Below, piece by piece: positions 8,782-16,443 of a stretch of 64,000 nucleotides of DNA. Source of the stretch: Paenibacillus allorhizosphaerae. Lineage in GTDB: Bacteria > Bacillota > Bacilli > Paenibacillales > NBRC-103111. Made by a program: the position numbers and the translations under genes. Location: positions 105,832-169,831 of the forward strand of contig NZ_CAJVCE010000015.1 of NCBI RefSeq assembly GCF_910594985.1, in the 5' to 3' direction. Numbering within the stretch: position 1 is the stretch's first letter; every line of letters starts with the position of its first letter. The notes beneath the pieces were generated by a model, which worked only from the letters and a program-made list of their open reading frames with translations, did not search any database and was not told the origin of the DNA.

Positions 8782-9258
8782 ATGGAATACGAAATTCCTA
8801 GAAAAATACAAACCTTAGGTCAAGATATACAAGAAAGCGAGCTCAAATATCATGATAAAGAAGTGCTCGTTTCCAAAGAATTCACGTTCGACAGCGCTCA
8901 CCACCTGCACTGCTATGACGGGAAATGCAAAAGCCTTCACGGCCACACATACAAGCTGCAGGTGATCATGCGCGGCAAGGTGGATCGCCGGGGCATTGCC
9001 ATCGATTTTGCCGATATCAAAAGGATCGCCAAAGAACGGATTATCGACCGGCTGGACCACCGGTACTTGAACGAGGCATTGCCCCTCATGAACACGACGG
9101 CGGAAAACATGGTCGTCTGGATGTACGAGCAGCTGTATGCGGCACTTCGGGAAGAAGGATGGTTTCCGAGCGTGCGCGTGGAAGAAGTTCGTTTATGGGA
9201 GACACCGACGAGCTATGCAGCGGTGACGGCGCAAATGATGGGAGATGATCGCCAATGA
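8782..9258 (+). CDS. queD: 6-carboxy-5,6,7,8-tetrahydropterin synthase QueD
   Basis: Converts 7,8-dihydroneopterin triphosphate to 6-carboxytetrahydropterin, the second step toward preQ0 and queuosine. The protein has 158 residues. It shows the zinc-binding histidines (SAHHLHCYDG near 38-47; LHGH at 52-55), the catalytic Cys of GKCKSLHGH (C49), and a downstream DRLDHRYLN/TTAENMVVW pattern typical of the family. The N-terminal extension of about 28 residues before the core is somewhat longer than usual. AGAGGTG precedes the ATG. First gene of the operon; its stop overlaps the queE start (ATGA). Confidence 0.92.
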   Translation: MEYEIPRKIQTLGQDIQESELKYHDKEVLVSKEFTFDSAHHLHCYDGKCKSLHGHTYKLQVIMRGKVDRRGIAIDFADIKRIAKERIIDRLDHRYLNEALPLMNTTAENMVVWMYEQLYAALREEGWFPSVRVEEVRLWETPTSYAAVTAQMMGDDRQ

Positions 9259-9956
9259 GGCAGCCGGAATCTGCGGTGTACGACGTGAAGCTTCCCATGG
9301 TCGAAATATTCGAAACGGTCGAAGGCGAAGGAACGCGGGCGGGGTTTCCGACAGTGTTCGTTCGTCTCTTCGGCTGTAACCTGCGCTGCACCTGGTGCGA
9401 TACGAAATACAGCTATCCGCCCGCGGAAGCGGAGCATGTGCTTACGATCGGACAAATTGTAGAGCAAGCGACGAGCTATCGGTCCACCCACGTATGTTTG
9501 ACCGGAGGAGAACCGCTGCTGTACGGCGACAAGTCCGCAGCGCTCATCGAAGCGCTGGTCGCAACGGGCCGGTTTACCGATTTGCACATCGAAACGAATG
9601 GCGCGATTGATCTCGGCATGTTCCTGGATCGAATCACTGCACCGGAAGTGCGCTATATTATGGACTACAAACTCCCCGACTCGGGAGAGACGGATAAGAT
9701 GATTACAGCCAACTTGGCGAAGCTGCGGCCCCAGGATGAGCTGAAATTCGTGATCGGCAGCGAGCGCGATTTCATGGCAGCCAAGGAAGTGCTGGCGGCG
9801 TATCCGACGGCTGCGCTTCCTTTGTTCAGTCCGGTCTGGGAAACGATGCCGCCGGTTCGCCTCGTGTCCTTGATGCTGGAGCATGGGTTATCTCGCGTGA
9901 AGCTGAACATGCAGCTGCACAAAATCATTTGGGACCCTGCGGCGCGGGGTGTGTAA
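9255..9956 (+). CDS. queE: 7-carboxy-7-deazaguanine synthase QueE (radical SAM)
   Basis: Radical-SAM enzyme that contracts 6-carboxytetrahydropterin to 7-carboxy-7-deazaguanine. The 233 residues include FETVEGEGTRAGFPTVFVRL followed by the cluster motif CNLRCTWC (C41, C45, C48, the C-x3-C-x2-C arrangement) and the LTGGEPLLY motif for SAM binding. Its ATG overlaps the queD stop by four bases, implying translational coupling, and queC follows closely. Confidence 0.93.
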   Translation: MRQPESAVYDVKLPMVEIFETVEGEGTRAGFPTVFVRLFGCNLRCTWCDTKYSYPPAEAEHVLTIGQIVEQATSYRSTHVCLTGGEPLLYGDKSAALIEALVATGRFTDLHIETNGAIDLGMFLDRITAPEVRYIMDYKLPDSGETDKMITANLAKLRPQDELKFVIGSERDFMAAKEVLAAYPTAALPLFSPVWETMPPVRLVSLMLEHGLSRVKLNMQLHKIIWDPAARGV

Positions 9957-9988
9957 AACGGAGAAATAGAAAAGAAGGTGCAATGGAA

Positions 9989-10681
9989 ATGAGTATGAAA
10001 AAAGCGGTCGTCATTCTTAGCGGCGGTCTGGACAGTACGACATGCATGGGGATCGCGCGCGATCAAGGGTACGATATATACCCGATCACATTCGATTACG
10101 GACAGCGTCAAAAAAGAGAAATCGAAAATGCGCGCCAAGTGGCGGCATATTATCATACGGCTGGTCGGCACAAAGTCATATCGCTTGGCTTCTTGAAAGA
10201 GTTCGGCGGCAGCGCGTTGACCGACGAATCGATCGATGTGCCGGAAGCAGGCCACATGGGACCGGTCGACTCGGATATTCCGATAACGTATGTTCCCGGC
10301 CGAAACTTGCTCTTCTTGTCCATCGCGACATCCTATGCCGAAGTGATCGGAGCGGAAGCGATTTATATCGGCGTCAATGCGCTCGACTACAGCGGTTATC
10401 CGGACTGCCGGCCGGAATTTATCCGTAAAGTGGAGGAAGTGATGGCGCTGGCTACCCGCGTCGGCGTGGAAGGCGGCCCAATCCGCATTGAGACGCCGCT
10501 CATCCATTGGACCAAGGCGGAAATTATCCGTGAAGGAAACCGGCTTGAGGTTCCGTATCATTTGACGACCTCATGTTACAACGGGCAGGAAAAAGCATGC
10601 GGCGTATGCGATAGCTGCCGCCTGCGGTTGAAAGGTTTTGAAGAGAACGGTTCGAAGGACCCCATTCCTTACCGCGTATAG
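9989..10681 (+). CDS. queC: 7-cyano-7-deazaguanine synthase QueC
   Basis: ATP-dependent conversion of 7-carboxy-7-deazaguanine to preQ0. The N-terminal PP-loop is SGGLDSTTCMG (residues 10-20), followed by FDYGQRQKREIE. A C-terminal zinc site is formed by four cysteines (SCYNGQEKACGVCDSCRLR). Two in-frame ATGs lie six bases apart; the second (9989) is preferred because AAGGTG is 8 bases upstream, against 2 for the first at 9983. It ends the queDEC operon, and the next step (QueF or archaeosine-type use) is not encoded here. Confidence 0.92.
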   Translation: MSMKKAVVILSGGLDSTTCMGIARDQGYDIYPITFDYGQRQKREIENARQVAAYYHTAGRHKVISLGFLKEFGGSALTDESIDVPEAGHMGPVDSDIPITYVPGRNLLFLSIATSYAEVIGAEAIYIGVNALDYSGYPDCRPEFIRKVEEVMALATRVGVEGGPIRIETPLIHWTKAEIIREGNRLEVPYHLTTSCYNGQEKACGVCDSCRLRLKGFEENGSKDPIPYRV

Positions 10682-10696
10682 CTTAGCTTAATGAAC

Positions 10697-10749
10697 AAAA
10701 GTCCGACTCTTCCAATGCGGCAAGCGACTGGAAGGGCCGGACTTTTTAT
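10697..10749. terminator. Bidirectional terminator after queC
   Basis: Arms AAAAGTCCG (10697-10705) and CGGACTTTT (10738-10746), with an inner CTTCCA/TGGAAG pairing and flanking A and T runs. It separates queC from the convergent XRE gene. Confidence 0.8.
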
Positions 10750-10764
10750 TGTTAAAATCATTAC

Positions 10765-11184
10765 TTATTTCTCGTATGTGAACGACTGATCTCCGGTCGG
10801 CTCCTTCTGCTTCTTTTCTTTCCAGAACAACACCGTCAGCATCCGTTCGATCCATTCTTTATCGTTCTCCGTCAGCTCGATGCCATCGAACGTCAGGTCG
10901 TTTTCCCGCAAAAACCGCCGCAAATTGATGCGCGGCTTGCGATAAGCGCCTTCTTCCCGGGCTTGCGGCGATTTCTCCAAATAGCCGGCAATCTGCATCA
11001 ACTCCGTATAAGGCATGTTCAGCCCTTCCGACAGCTTCATCAGCACATCCGGGGACGGAATTCCGCGGTTTCCGTTCTCGAGCTGCGAAATATATGCTGC
11101 GGACACACCGGATCGGTCAGCCAGCTCCCGGATTGTAAACCCTTTCATTTTGCGCATATCTTTCAATTGCTCATAGAAATCCAT
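10765..11184 (-). CDS. XRE-family transcriptional regulator (139 aa)
   Basis: DNA-binding regulator with an N-terminal HTH of the Cro/CI-XRE type (QLKDMRKMKGFTIRELADRS, GVSAAYISQLENGNRGIPS, residues 5-45) and a C-terminal region of about 70 residues without a recognisable effector domain. The ATG at 11184 is used rather than the 29-codon upstream extension because GAAGGTG lies five bases before it and the HTH starts there. It is divergent from a second small XRE gene at 11389; the 200-base space between them probably holds both promoters. The layout resembles SinR/ImmR-type regulators. No phage or toxin gene lies next to it. Confidence 0.82.
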   Translation of the reverse strand: MDFYEQLKDMRKMKGFTIRELADRSGVSAAYISQLENGNRGIPSPDVLMKLSEGLNMPYTELMQIAGYLEKSPQAREEGAYRKPRINLRRFLRENDLTFDGIELTENDKEWIERMLTVLFWKEKKQKEPTGDQSFTYEK

Positions 11185-11325
11185 TGCGACACCTTCAATT
11201 CTAGTAAATGGAAAGTTAACGTTATTATAATAACAGTAAGCAGAGGCCAGCACAAATATATTTTGTATCATCCTCGAAATCGCTTTGATTAGTAGTTTTC
11301 ATATAAACTAAAGTAAATTTTATAG

Positions 11326-11354
11326 ATTGCTAGTGCGAAATAACATGGTATAAT
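11326..11354 (+). promoter_or_regulatory. Sigma-A-type promoter for small XRE gene
   Basis: TTGCTA (11326-11331), 17-base spacer, TATAAT (11349-11354), 35 bases before the GTG start. Confidence 0.68.
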
Positions 11355-11388
11355 TAAGGGGGAAGATACAAATATTGGAGGTCGTCCT

Positions 11389-11595
11389 GTGAAGATCAGA
11401 GCAAGAACGAATGCCATCGTACGAGCGAGAATTGTGAAAGGCTTGACGCAGCGGGATTTAGCCAAGCTCTCGGGACTAAGCTTCGCCTATATCAGTCTGC
11501 TTGAGCGCGCGGTGAAGCCGGTCGGACCGGCGACGGCCAAAAAAATAAGCGAGCTGCTGGAACAGCCGATCGATAATCTGTTTACGATCGAGTAG
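11389..11595 (+). CDS. Small XRE-family regulator (68 aa)
   Basis: Consists almost entirely of one HTH domain: residues 7-60 contain VRARIVKGLTQRDLAKLSGL, then SFAYISLLERAVKPVGPATA and a closing KKISELLEQPIDNLF helix, typical of stand-alone Cro/CI-like repressors. The start codon is GTG, decided by GGAGG seven bases upstream. It has its own promoter and is divergent from the larger XRE gene. The target is unknown; autoregulation and control of the divergent gene is the usual arrangement. Confidence 0.8.
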   Translation: MKIRARTNAIVRARIVKGLTQRDLAKLSGLSFAYISLLERAVKPVGPATAKKISELLEQPIDNLFTIE

Positions 11596-11734
11596 CGGGA
11601 AGCGGATTCGGTGTTGAAATATTGCATCTCATCCGGTATTCTGGATAAAGGAAAATCGTTCAAAACAAGGAAGGGTGATGGTTTTGCGGACGGATCGGGT
11701 CGTTCATATGCAATCTATCCTCTTTCGTATTTCG

Positions 11735-11767
11735 AAACTAAGGCGTTCGACGCTTTAGTTTTTTTTG
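11735..11767 (+). terminator. Intrinsic terminator ahead of UMP kinase paralogue
   Basis: Stem AAACTAAGGCG (11735-11745) / CGCTTTAGTTT (11751-11761) with loop TTCGA and a run of T. It lies between the small XRE gene and the UMP kinase paralogue, 35-40 bases before that gene's start. It is either the end of the XRE transcript or an attenuator. Confidence 0.75.
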
Positions 11768-11805
11768 TGTACACTTTTCACCCCACATGAAGGAGGCAGT
11801 TATGG

Positions 11806-12546
11806 ATGGTTCATTATAAACGCGTATTGGTAAAGCTCAGCGGCGGCGCCGTGGCAGGCGACGAGGAGTTCGGTTTTGCGCCCGACCGGCTCGAGCACAT
11901 CGCAGGTGAAATTTTATCGGTTGTGAACATGGGGGTCGAAGTATCGATCGTGATCGGCGGCGGCAATATTTTTCGCGGGCATATGGGAGAGGCGTGGGGG
12001 ATCGAGCGTGCGGAAGCGGACAATATCGGAACGCTTGCCACCGTCATCAACAGCCTGATGCTGCGGGGCGTGCTGAAATCAAAGACGGATAAGGAGGTGC
12101 GCGTCATGTCCGCCATGCCGATCAACGCCGTGGCGGAGCCATATATTCGTCTCCGGGCTGTGCATCATCTTGAAAAAGGATATATTGTCATCTTCGCGGG
12201 CGGAAACGGGCAGCCGTACGTTACAACAGACTACCCTTCCGTGCAGCGGGCGCTGGAAGTGAACAGCGGGGCGATCCTGGTGGCCAAGCAAGGCGTGGAC
12301 GGTGTATATGACGGCGATCCGCGAATCGTCCGTTCGGCACGGAAATATACATCGCTCCCGTACGACGAGGTGCTCGCCAAAAACTTGAAGGTGATGGATC
12401 AATCCGCTTTTATACTGGCCCGAGACTACTCGCTCCCTATCCATGTGTTCAACTTCGATCAGGCCGGATCGATGAAAGCCGTCTGCGAAGGCAAGCATGT
12501 GGGGACGAGCATTTATCGCGGCGCGCCTGTCGCTTACGGGAATTAA
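11806..12546 (+). CDS. Diverged UMP kinase (PyrH) paralogue
   Basis: Amino-acid-kinase-fold protein of 246 residues matching PyrH along its length: YKRVLVKLSGG at the start, VIGGGNIFRG, MPINAVAEPYIRLRAVHHLE, VDGVYDGDPR and MDQSAFILARDYSLPIHVFN. PyrH normally phosphorylates UMP to UDP. Two normally conserved sites differ: KLSGE is KLSGG here, and the usual TGNPxFTTDTAA nucleotide-binding segment reads NGQPYVTTDYPSV. The gene stands alone rather than in rpsB-tsf-pyrH-frr, so it is probably an extra copy, with altered specificity inferred only. AAGGAGG lies 9 bases before the ATG. Its 3' end overlaps the convergent GGDEF gene by four bases. Confidence 0.8.
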   Translation: MVHYKRVLVKLSGGAVAGDEEFGFAPDRLEHIAGEILSVVNMGVEVSIVIGGGNIFRGHMGEAWGIERAEADNIGTLATVINSLMLRGVLKSKTDKEVRVMSAMPINAVAEPYIRLRAVHHLEKGYIVIFAGGNGQPYVTTDYPSVQRALEVNSGAILVAKQGVDGVYDGDPRIVRSARKYTSLPYDEVLAKNLKVMDQSAFILARDYSLPIHVFNFDQAGSMKAVCEGKHVGTSIYRGAPVAYGN

Positions 12547-13685
12547 AACCCGACCACCTTGTTTTTTCCGCTTGTCTTCGCTTCATACATCGCTTCGTCC
12601 GCTTGCTTGATCAGCTCGTCGGCGGTTATTCCTTTCTTGGAACGGCTGTAGCCCATGCTGATCGTTACAATGGACTCGGTCTCCACCCTGGAGCGAATCC
12701 GCTCCGCCAGTTCAGCGGGGTCGGTCTCCGGGTCCGTCACCAACACGACCATTTCCTCGCCGCCGTACCTGCCGCATAGACCGGTATCGGCGGTTTCTTC
12801 CATCATGATCTGCGCTACCTGTTTCAGCATCGCATCGCCCGTTTGATGCCCTTTCGTATCGTTCAGTTTCTTGAAATTGTCGATGTCGCTGAAGATGACG
12901 GACACGGGCACGCGGCCCTCCACATACTGCGCGACCCGGCCAAGAAAATATTTACGGTTATACAGTTTCGTGAGCCCGTCCGTTATGGAAGAATTGTAAA
13001 TCGCCTGCATAATCTCGATGACGCGTTCGAAAATGAACAAAAAGAGTACGACATGGAATAAAAATGGAATGATTTGCTCGCATAGCTTAAGATAAGGCTG
13101 CTTGTCGTCGAATAAATATACATTAGCCATATGCAGCGTATGCGCCGCAAAATAAACCGTCAGCATGATCTGGTACTTGCCGTTCTGACCGATCCGGGGG
13201 CCAACGAGCAAAAAACTGAGAAAAAGAAGCAGGAACAAATAAAGCTCCATGAAAAGCGGCTGCAGCAGCGCCGTCTGCTCCATGTTTTCCTGCAGCCAGA
13301 CCGGAATGCTCCAATACGTAACGGATATGGCGACGGTACCCGCAATGAACAGTACGAACACGAGCAAGTCGCGTTTGCGCGTTGCATTGTACAGCTGATA
13401 TATCCCGATGTTGAGCAGCACAAAGGCGAGCAGCTTGAGAAGCAGCGCCAGGAACATCCCGGTTTCGCTTTGGCTTTGCGTGACCGCGCGGGCAACCAAC
13501 TGGCCGTATTGGACGATCAAAATGACAAGCGCGATAACCATGGAAAAATACCCGACTTTTCGCCGGGTGATGAGCAGACGCAGCGAGACGAGCAGCGTCA
13601 TCGCAATGATCACGATCAGCATGGAATACATAAATAACGAACCGGCCGGTCCGAACAGCAGCTCTGTAAACGTGGCATTGTTCAT
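12543..13685 (-). CDS. Membrane-bound GGDEF diguanylate cyclase
   Basis: A 380-residue protein with about seven N-terminal transmembrane helices (residues 18-220) and a C-terminal GGDEF domain. The domain starts at SITDGLTKLYNRKYF, contains the metal-binding FSDIDNFKKLND, and has RYGGEEM near residue 310 as the active-site loop. GGEE is compatible with c-di-GMP synthesis. No RxxD inhibitory site is seen five residues before it. The membrane part may sense an unknown signal. It is monocistronic; GGGAGG lies about 15 bases before the ATG, a rather long spacing. Confidence 0.87.
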   Translation of the reverse strand: MNNATFTELLFGPAGSLFMYSMLIVIIAMTLLVSLRLLITRRKVGYFSMVIALVILIVQYGQLVARAVTQSQSETGMFLALLLKLLAFVLLNIGIYQLYNATRKRDLLVFVLFIAGTVAISVTYWSIPVWLQENMEQTALLQPLFMELYLFLLLFLSFLLVGPRIGQNGKYQIMLTVYFAAHTLHMANVYLFDDKQPYLKLCEQIIPFLFHVVLFLFIFERVIEIMQAIYNSSITDGLTKLYNRKYFLGRVAQYVEGRVPVSVIFSDIDNFKKLNDTKGHQTGDAMLKQVAQIMMEETADTGLCGRYGGEEMVVLVTDPETDPAELAERIRSRVETESIVTISMGYSRSKKGITADELIKQADEAMYEAKTSGKNKVVGF

Positions 13686-13911
13686 GAAAACAAGGGATCC
13701 TCCCGATCAGGCCGCTTCTTCCGCGAAACAGGCACGTAGCGATTCGCGGTCGTCAAAGGGCGCAATATGCATATTATACCAAACATACATTCGTTTCGGG
13801 AAGTCTTGTCGCCGCGTTTTTTACCTGTTACGATATAATGGAGCCATCATTTTTTAGTTGTAAAATATTTATGCGACAGCGTTTGAGAGGATCGGACTGA
13901 AGGAGGATATC

Positions 13912-15042
13912 ATGCGTATACTTCAAGCGTTGTTTTTTCCCCCGGAACAGCCGGGAGGCGTATCATCCATGGTGCCTTTTATGCTCGACCGGTTCAACAA
14001 GAGAGGCTGGGAAACGGAATTGTTCTCGCTGCCCAAAAGGGTGCGCGGCAAAGGGGCGGAGGAAGTTCGTTTCGTTACCTTCGATTGGAAGGCATATGCG
14101 GGCAACCCGGTAGTCGATAAATATATTCAAACGATCAAGGATTACATCTGGTGGACGAAGATGCGCATCAAATCCTCTTATGACATTATTCATGCGCATC
14201 ATCCGATCGCTTGCCTGGTCATGAAGCGGCTGTTTCCGGACACGCCGGTGCTGATGACCGTGCATTCCAGCTATGAGCGCGAGCTTATGCTGAACGGCAA
14301 AATCGATAAGAACGGTCCGGAGTACGCGTTCCTGACCTCGATATACAGGGAGCTGGAAGAACAGGCGGATCAGCTCATTACCGTCTCGAACTCGTTCAAA
14401 CAATATTTGTCCGAATTCGTGCAGGAGCCGGAGCGGATCGGCGTCATTCCGAACGGGTTCGACGAGAAGCGGTTCCGGCCGGTTCATCATGAAAATCAGG
14501 TGCCGCAGCTCATCACCGTCTGCCGCCTTGTGCCCGCGAAAGGGCTGGATACGCTGCTGTACGCATGCGCGGAGCTGAAGCGTAAAGGTCACCCCTTCGT
14601 GCTTCACCTGATCGGCGACGGCCCGATCCGCCCCGAACTGGAAGCATTGGCTCAGGAGATAGGCATATATGACGATACGATTTTTTACGGTTACATGCTG
14701 CATCCGGAAGATTTCATGCCGTTCTTCGACGTGTTCGTGCTGCCTTCGCGGGCGGAAGCGTTCGGATCGGTATTCGCGGAAGCGGCGCTATGCGGACTGG
14801 CGGTCGTCGGAACGGATGTAGGCGGCATCGCGGAGCAAATCGAGCATGGGGTCAACGGTTTACTCGTACCGGTAGATGACGTGCAGGCGCTGGCTGTCGC
14901 TTTGGAGAAGATGACCAGCGATCCGATGTACCGTTACCAGCTCGCACGAGTCGCGCTAGACAAGGCGCTCAATACGTATTCGATGTCGCGGGTCGTCCGG
15001 CAGCTGCGCAGCGTGTACCGCACGTATAGGAAAGAATCTTGA
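13912..15042 (+). CDS. Glycosyltransferase family 4
   Basis: GT-B-fold retaining glycosyltransferase of 376 residues, cytoplasmic. The N-terminal acceptor domain begins MRILQALFFPPEQPGGVSS (glycine loop). The C-terminal donor domain has VCRLVPAKGLDTLLYAC, GDGPIRPELE and the E-x7-E-type motif AEAFGSVFAEAALCG near residue 280. GGAGG lies 6 bases before the ATG. The acceptor and sugar are not evident; no other polysaccharide gene adjoins, so a role in surface glycan or teichuronic-type polymer is only a guess. Confidence 0.85.
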   Translation: MRILQALFFPPEQPGGVSSMVPFMLDRFNKRGWETELFSLPKRVRGKGAEEVRFVTFDWKAYAGNPVVDKYIQTIKDYIWWTKMRIKSSYDIIHAHHPIACLVMKRLFPDTPVLMTVHSSYERELMLNGKIDKNGPEYAFLTSIYRELEEQADQLITVSNSFKQYLSEFVQEPERIGVIPNGFDEKRFRPVHHENQVPQLITVCRLVPAKGLDTLLYACAELKRKGHPFVLHLIGDGPIRPELEALAQEIGIYDDTIFYGYMLHPEDFMPFFDVFVLPSRAEAFGSVFAEAALCGLAVVGTDVGGIAEQIEHGVNGLLVPVDDVQALAVALEKMTSDPMYRYQLARVALDKALNTYSMSRVVRQLRSVYRTYRKES

Positions 15043-15141
15043 CATACAGCGGCAATGAAACAAGGGCGGAATATCCGTATGCTCCCAAATGGGAAGGGTG
15101 CGGATCTCCGCTTTTCTTATGCTAAGGGAGTTGGTGAGGGT

Positions 15142-16443
15142 ATGGTATTATTTCGGTTTATTCATGCGGCGGATCTCCATTTGGACAGCCCGTTTCGGGG
15201 ACTGTCCAAGCTTCCCGAGCCGCTGCGGGAACAGGTGAGGGAGTCGACGTTTCGCGCACTGGACCGTCTGGTGGAGCTTGCGGTGCAGGAACAGGTCGAT
15301 TTCCTGCTGATCAGCGGAGACGTTTACGATGCGAAAGATCGCTCGCTGCGCGCGCAGCTCCGTTTTCAACAGGCGCTCGAAGCGTTGGCTGGACACGAAA
15401 TCCCCGTGTTCGTTATTCACGGCAATCACGATCCGATGAAAGACGGGTATGCCGCCAAGCTGAATCTGCCGGAAACCGTATGCGTTTTCGGCTGCGATGC
15501 AGTGGAAAGCAGGGTGATTAGAAATAAGGAAGGGACGGCCTTGTGCCGCATTTCCGGGATCTCGTTCGCTCACGCGGCAGTGACGGAAAACTTGTCGTAC
15601 GGCTTTCGTCCGTGGGAAGACGGGCTGTATCATGTCGGTATGCTGCACACCAATGTCGACGGCGATCCGCAGCATGACAATTATGCACCGTGCAGCCTGC
15701 AGGATTTGACGGTTCGCGGCGTCGATTATTGGGCGCTCGGTCACGTACATACACGTCAAGTCATGCGTGAGCAGCCTTGGGTCGTCTACCCGGGCAACGC
15801 GCAGGGGAGACATATTCGCGAGACCGGTGCGCGCGGCTGTTACCTGGTGCAAGTATCGGATACCGGCGATACGGACTTGACTTTTCATTCGCTTGATGCG
15901 GTGCGATGGCTTGCGCAAGCGGTATCGATCGCGGGCATGGAAACCGAACAGCAATTGAAGGATGCGCTTGAAGAAGCGGTCGAAGCGGCGCGAGAGGCGG
16001 CGGAAGGCAGAACGGCGATCGTACGCCTCGTCTTGACGGGACGCGGTCCGCTGCATACCGTCTTGCAAAGGGCGGGCTCCAAGACGGAGCTTGCCTCCGG
16101 GCTGCGGGAGTCGGAGCAGCGGCTTGGCGGAAGCCGGATCGTATGGGTCGAGGCGATCGATGACCGGACCGGCATCGCGGCAGACCGCGGGGAGCTGGCG
16201 GCAAAGCCCGGTTTTCTGGGCGATTTACTGCGTTTTGCGGAGGAAGCGGGGGAAGACCGCGTACGATTGCTATCTTTTGCGTCCGAAGCGCTCGTTCCAA
16301 TGGAAAGTCACCCCCAGCTTGCCCCGCTGCTTCGCGGCATCCCTGCCGAAGAGCTAGCGGAATGGTTGAGAGAAGCGGAGGAGCTTGCGCTCGAAGCGCT
16401 GGCGGACGGCTTGACGAAAACGGAGACGGGGTGGAAGGAATGA
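15142..16443 (+). CDS. yhaO: YhaO-like DNA repair metallophosphoesterase
   Basis: Calcineurin-like metallophosphoesterase of the SbcD/Mre11-related YhaO family, 433 residues. Metal-binding motifs are FIHAADLHLDSPF, ISGDVYDAKD, IHGNHDPMKD and ALGHVHTRQV in the first 230 residues; the C-terminal part is helical and probably contacts its ATPase partner. An in-frame extension starts at 15055, but the ATG at 15142 begins the conserved domain and has a purine-rich GTGAGGG directly upstream. The stop overlaps the start of the YhaN-like gene (ATGA), the normal gene pair of Bacilli. YhaM is not next to it. Confidence 0.87.
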   Translation: MVLFRFIHAADLHLDSPFRGLSKLPEPLREQVRESTFRALDRLVELAVQEQVDFLLISGDVYDAKDRSLRAQLRFQQALEALAGHEIPVFVIHGNHDPMKDGYAAKLNLPETVCVFGCDAVESRVIRNKEGTALCRISGISFAHAAVTENLSYGFRPWEDGLYHVGMLHTNVDGDPQHDNYAPCSLQDLTVRGVDYWALGHVHTRQVMREQPWVVYPGNAQGRHIRETGARGCYLVQVSDTGDTDLTFHSLDAVRWLAQAVSIAGMETEQQLKDALEEAVEAAREAAEGRTAIVRLVLTGRGPLHTVLQRAGSKTELASGLRESEQRLGGSRIVWVEAIDDRTGIAADRGELAAKPGFLGDLLRFAEEAGEDRVRLLSFASEALVPMESHPQLAPLLRGIPAEELAEWLREAEELALEALADGLTKTETGWKE

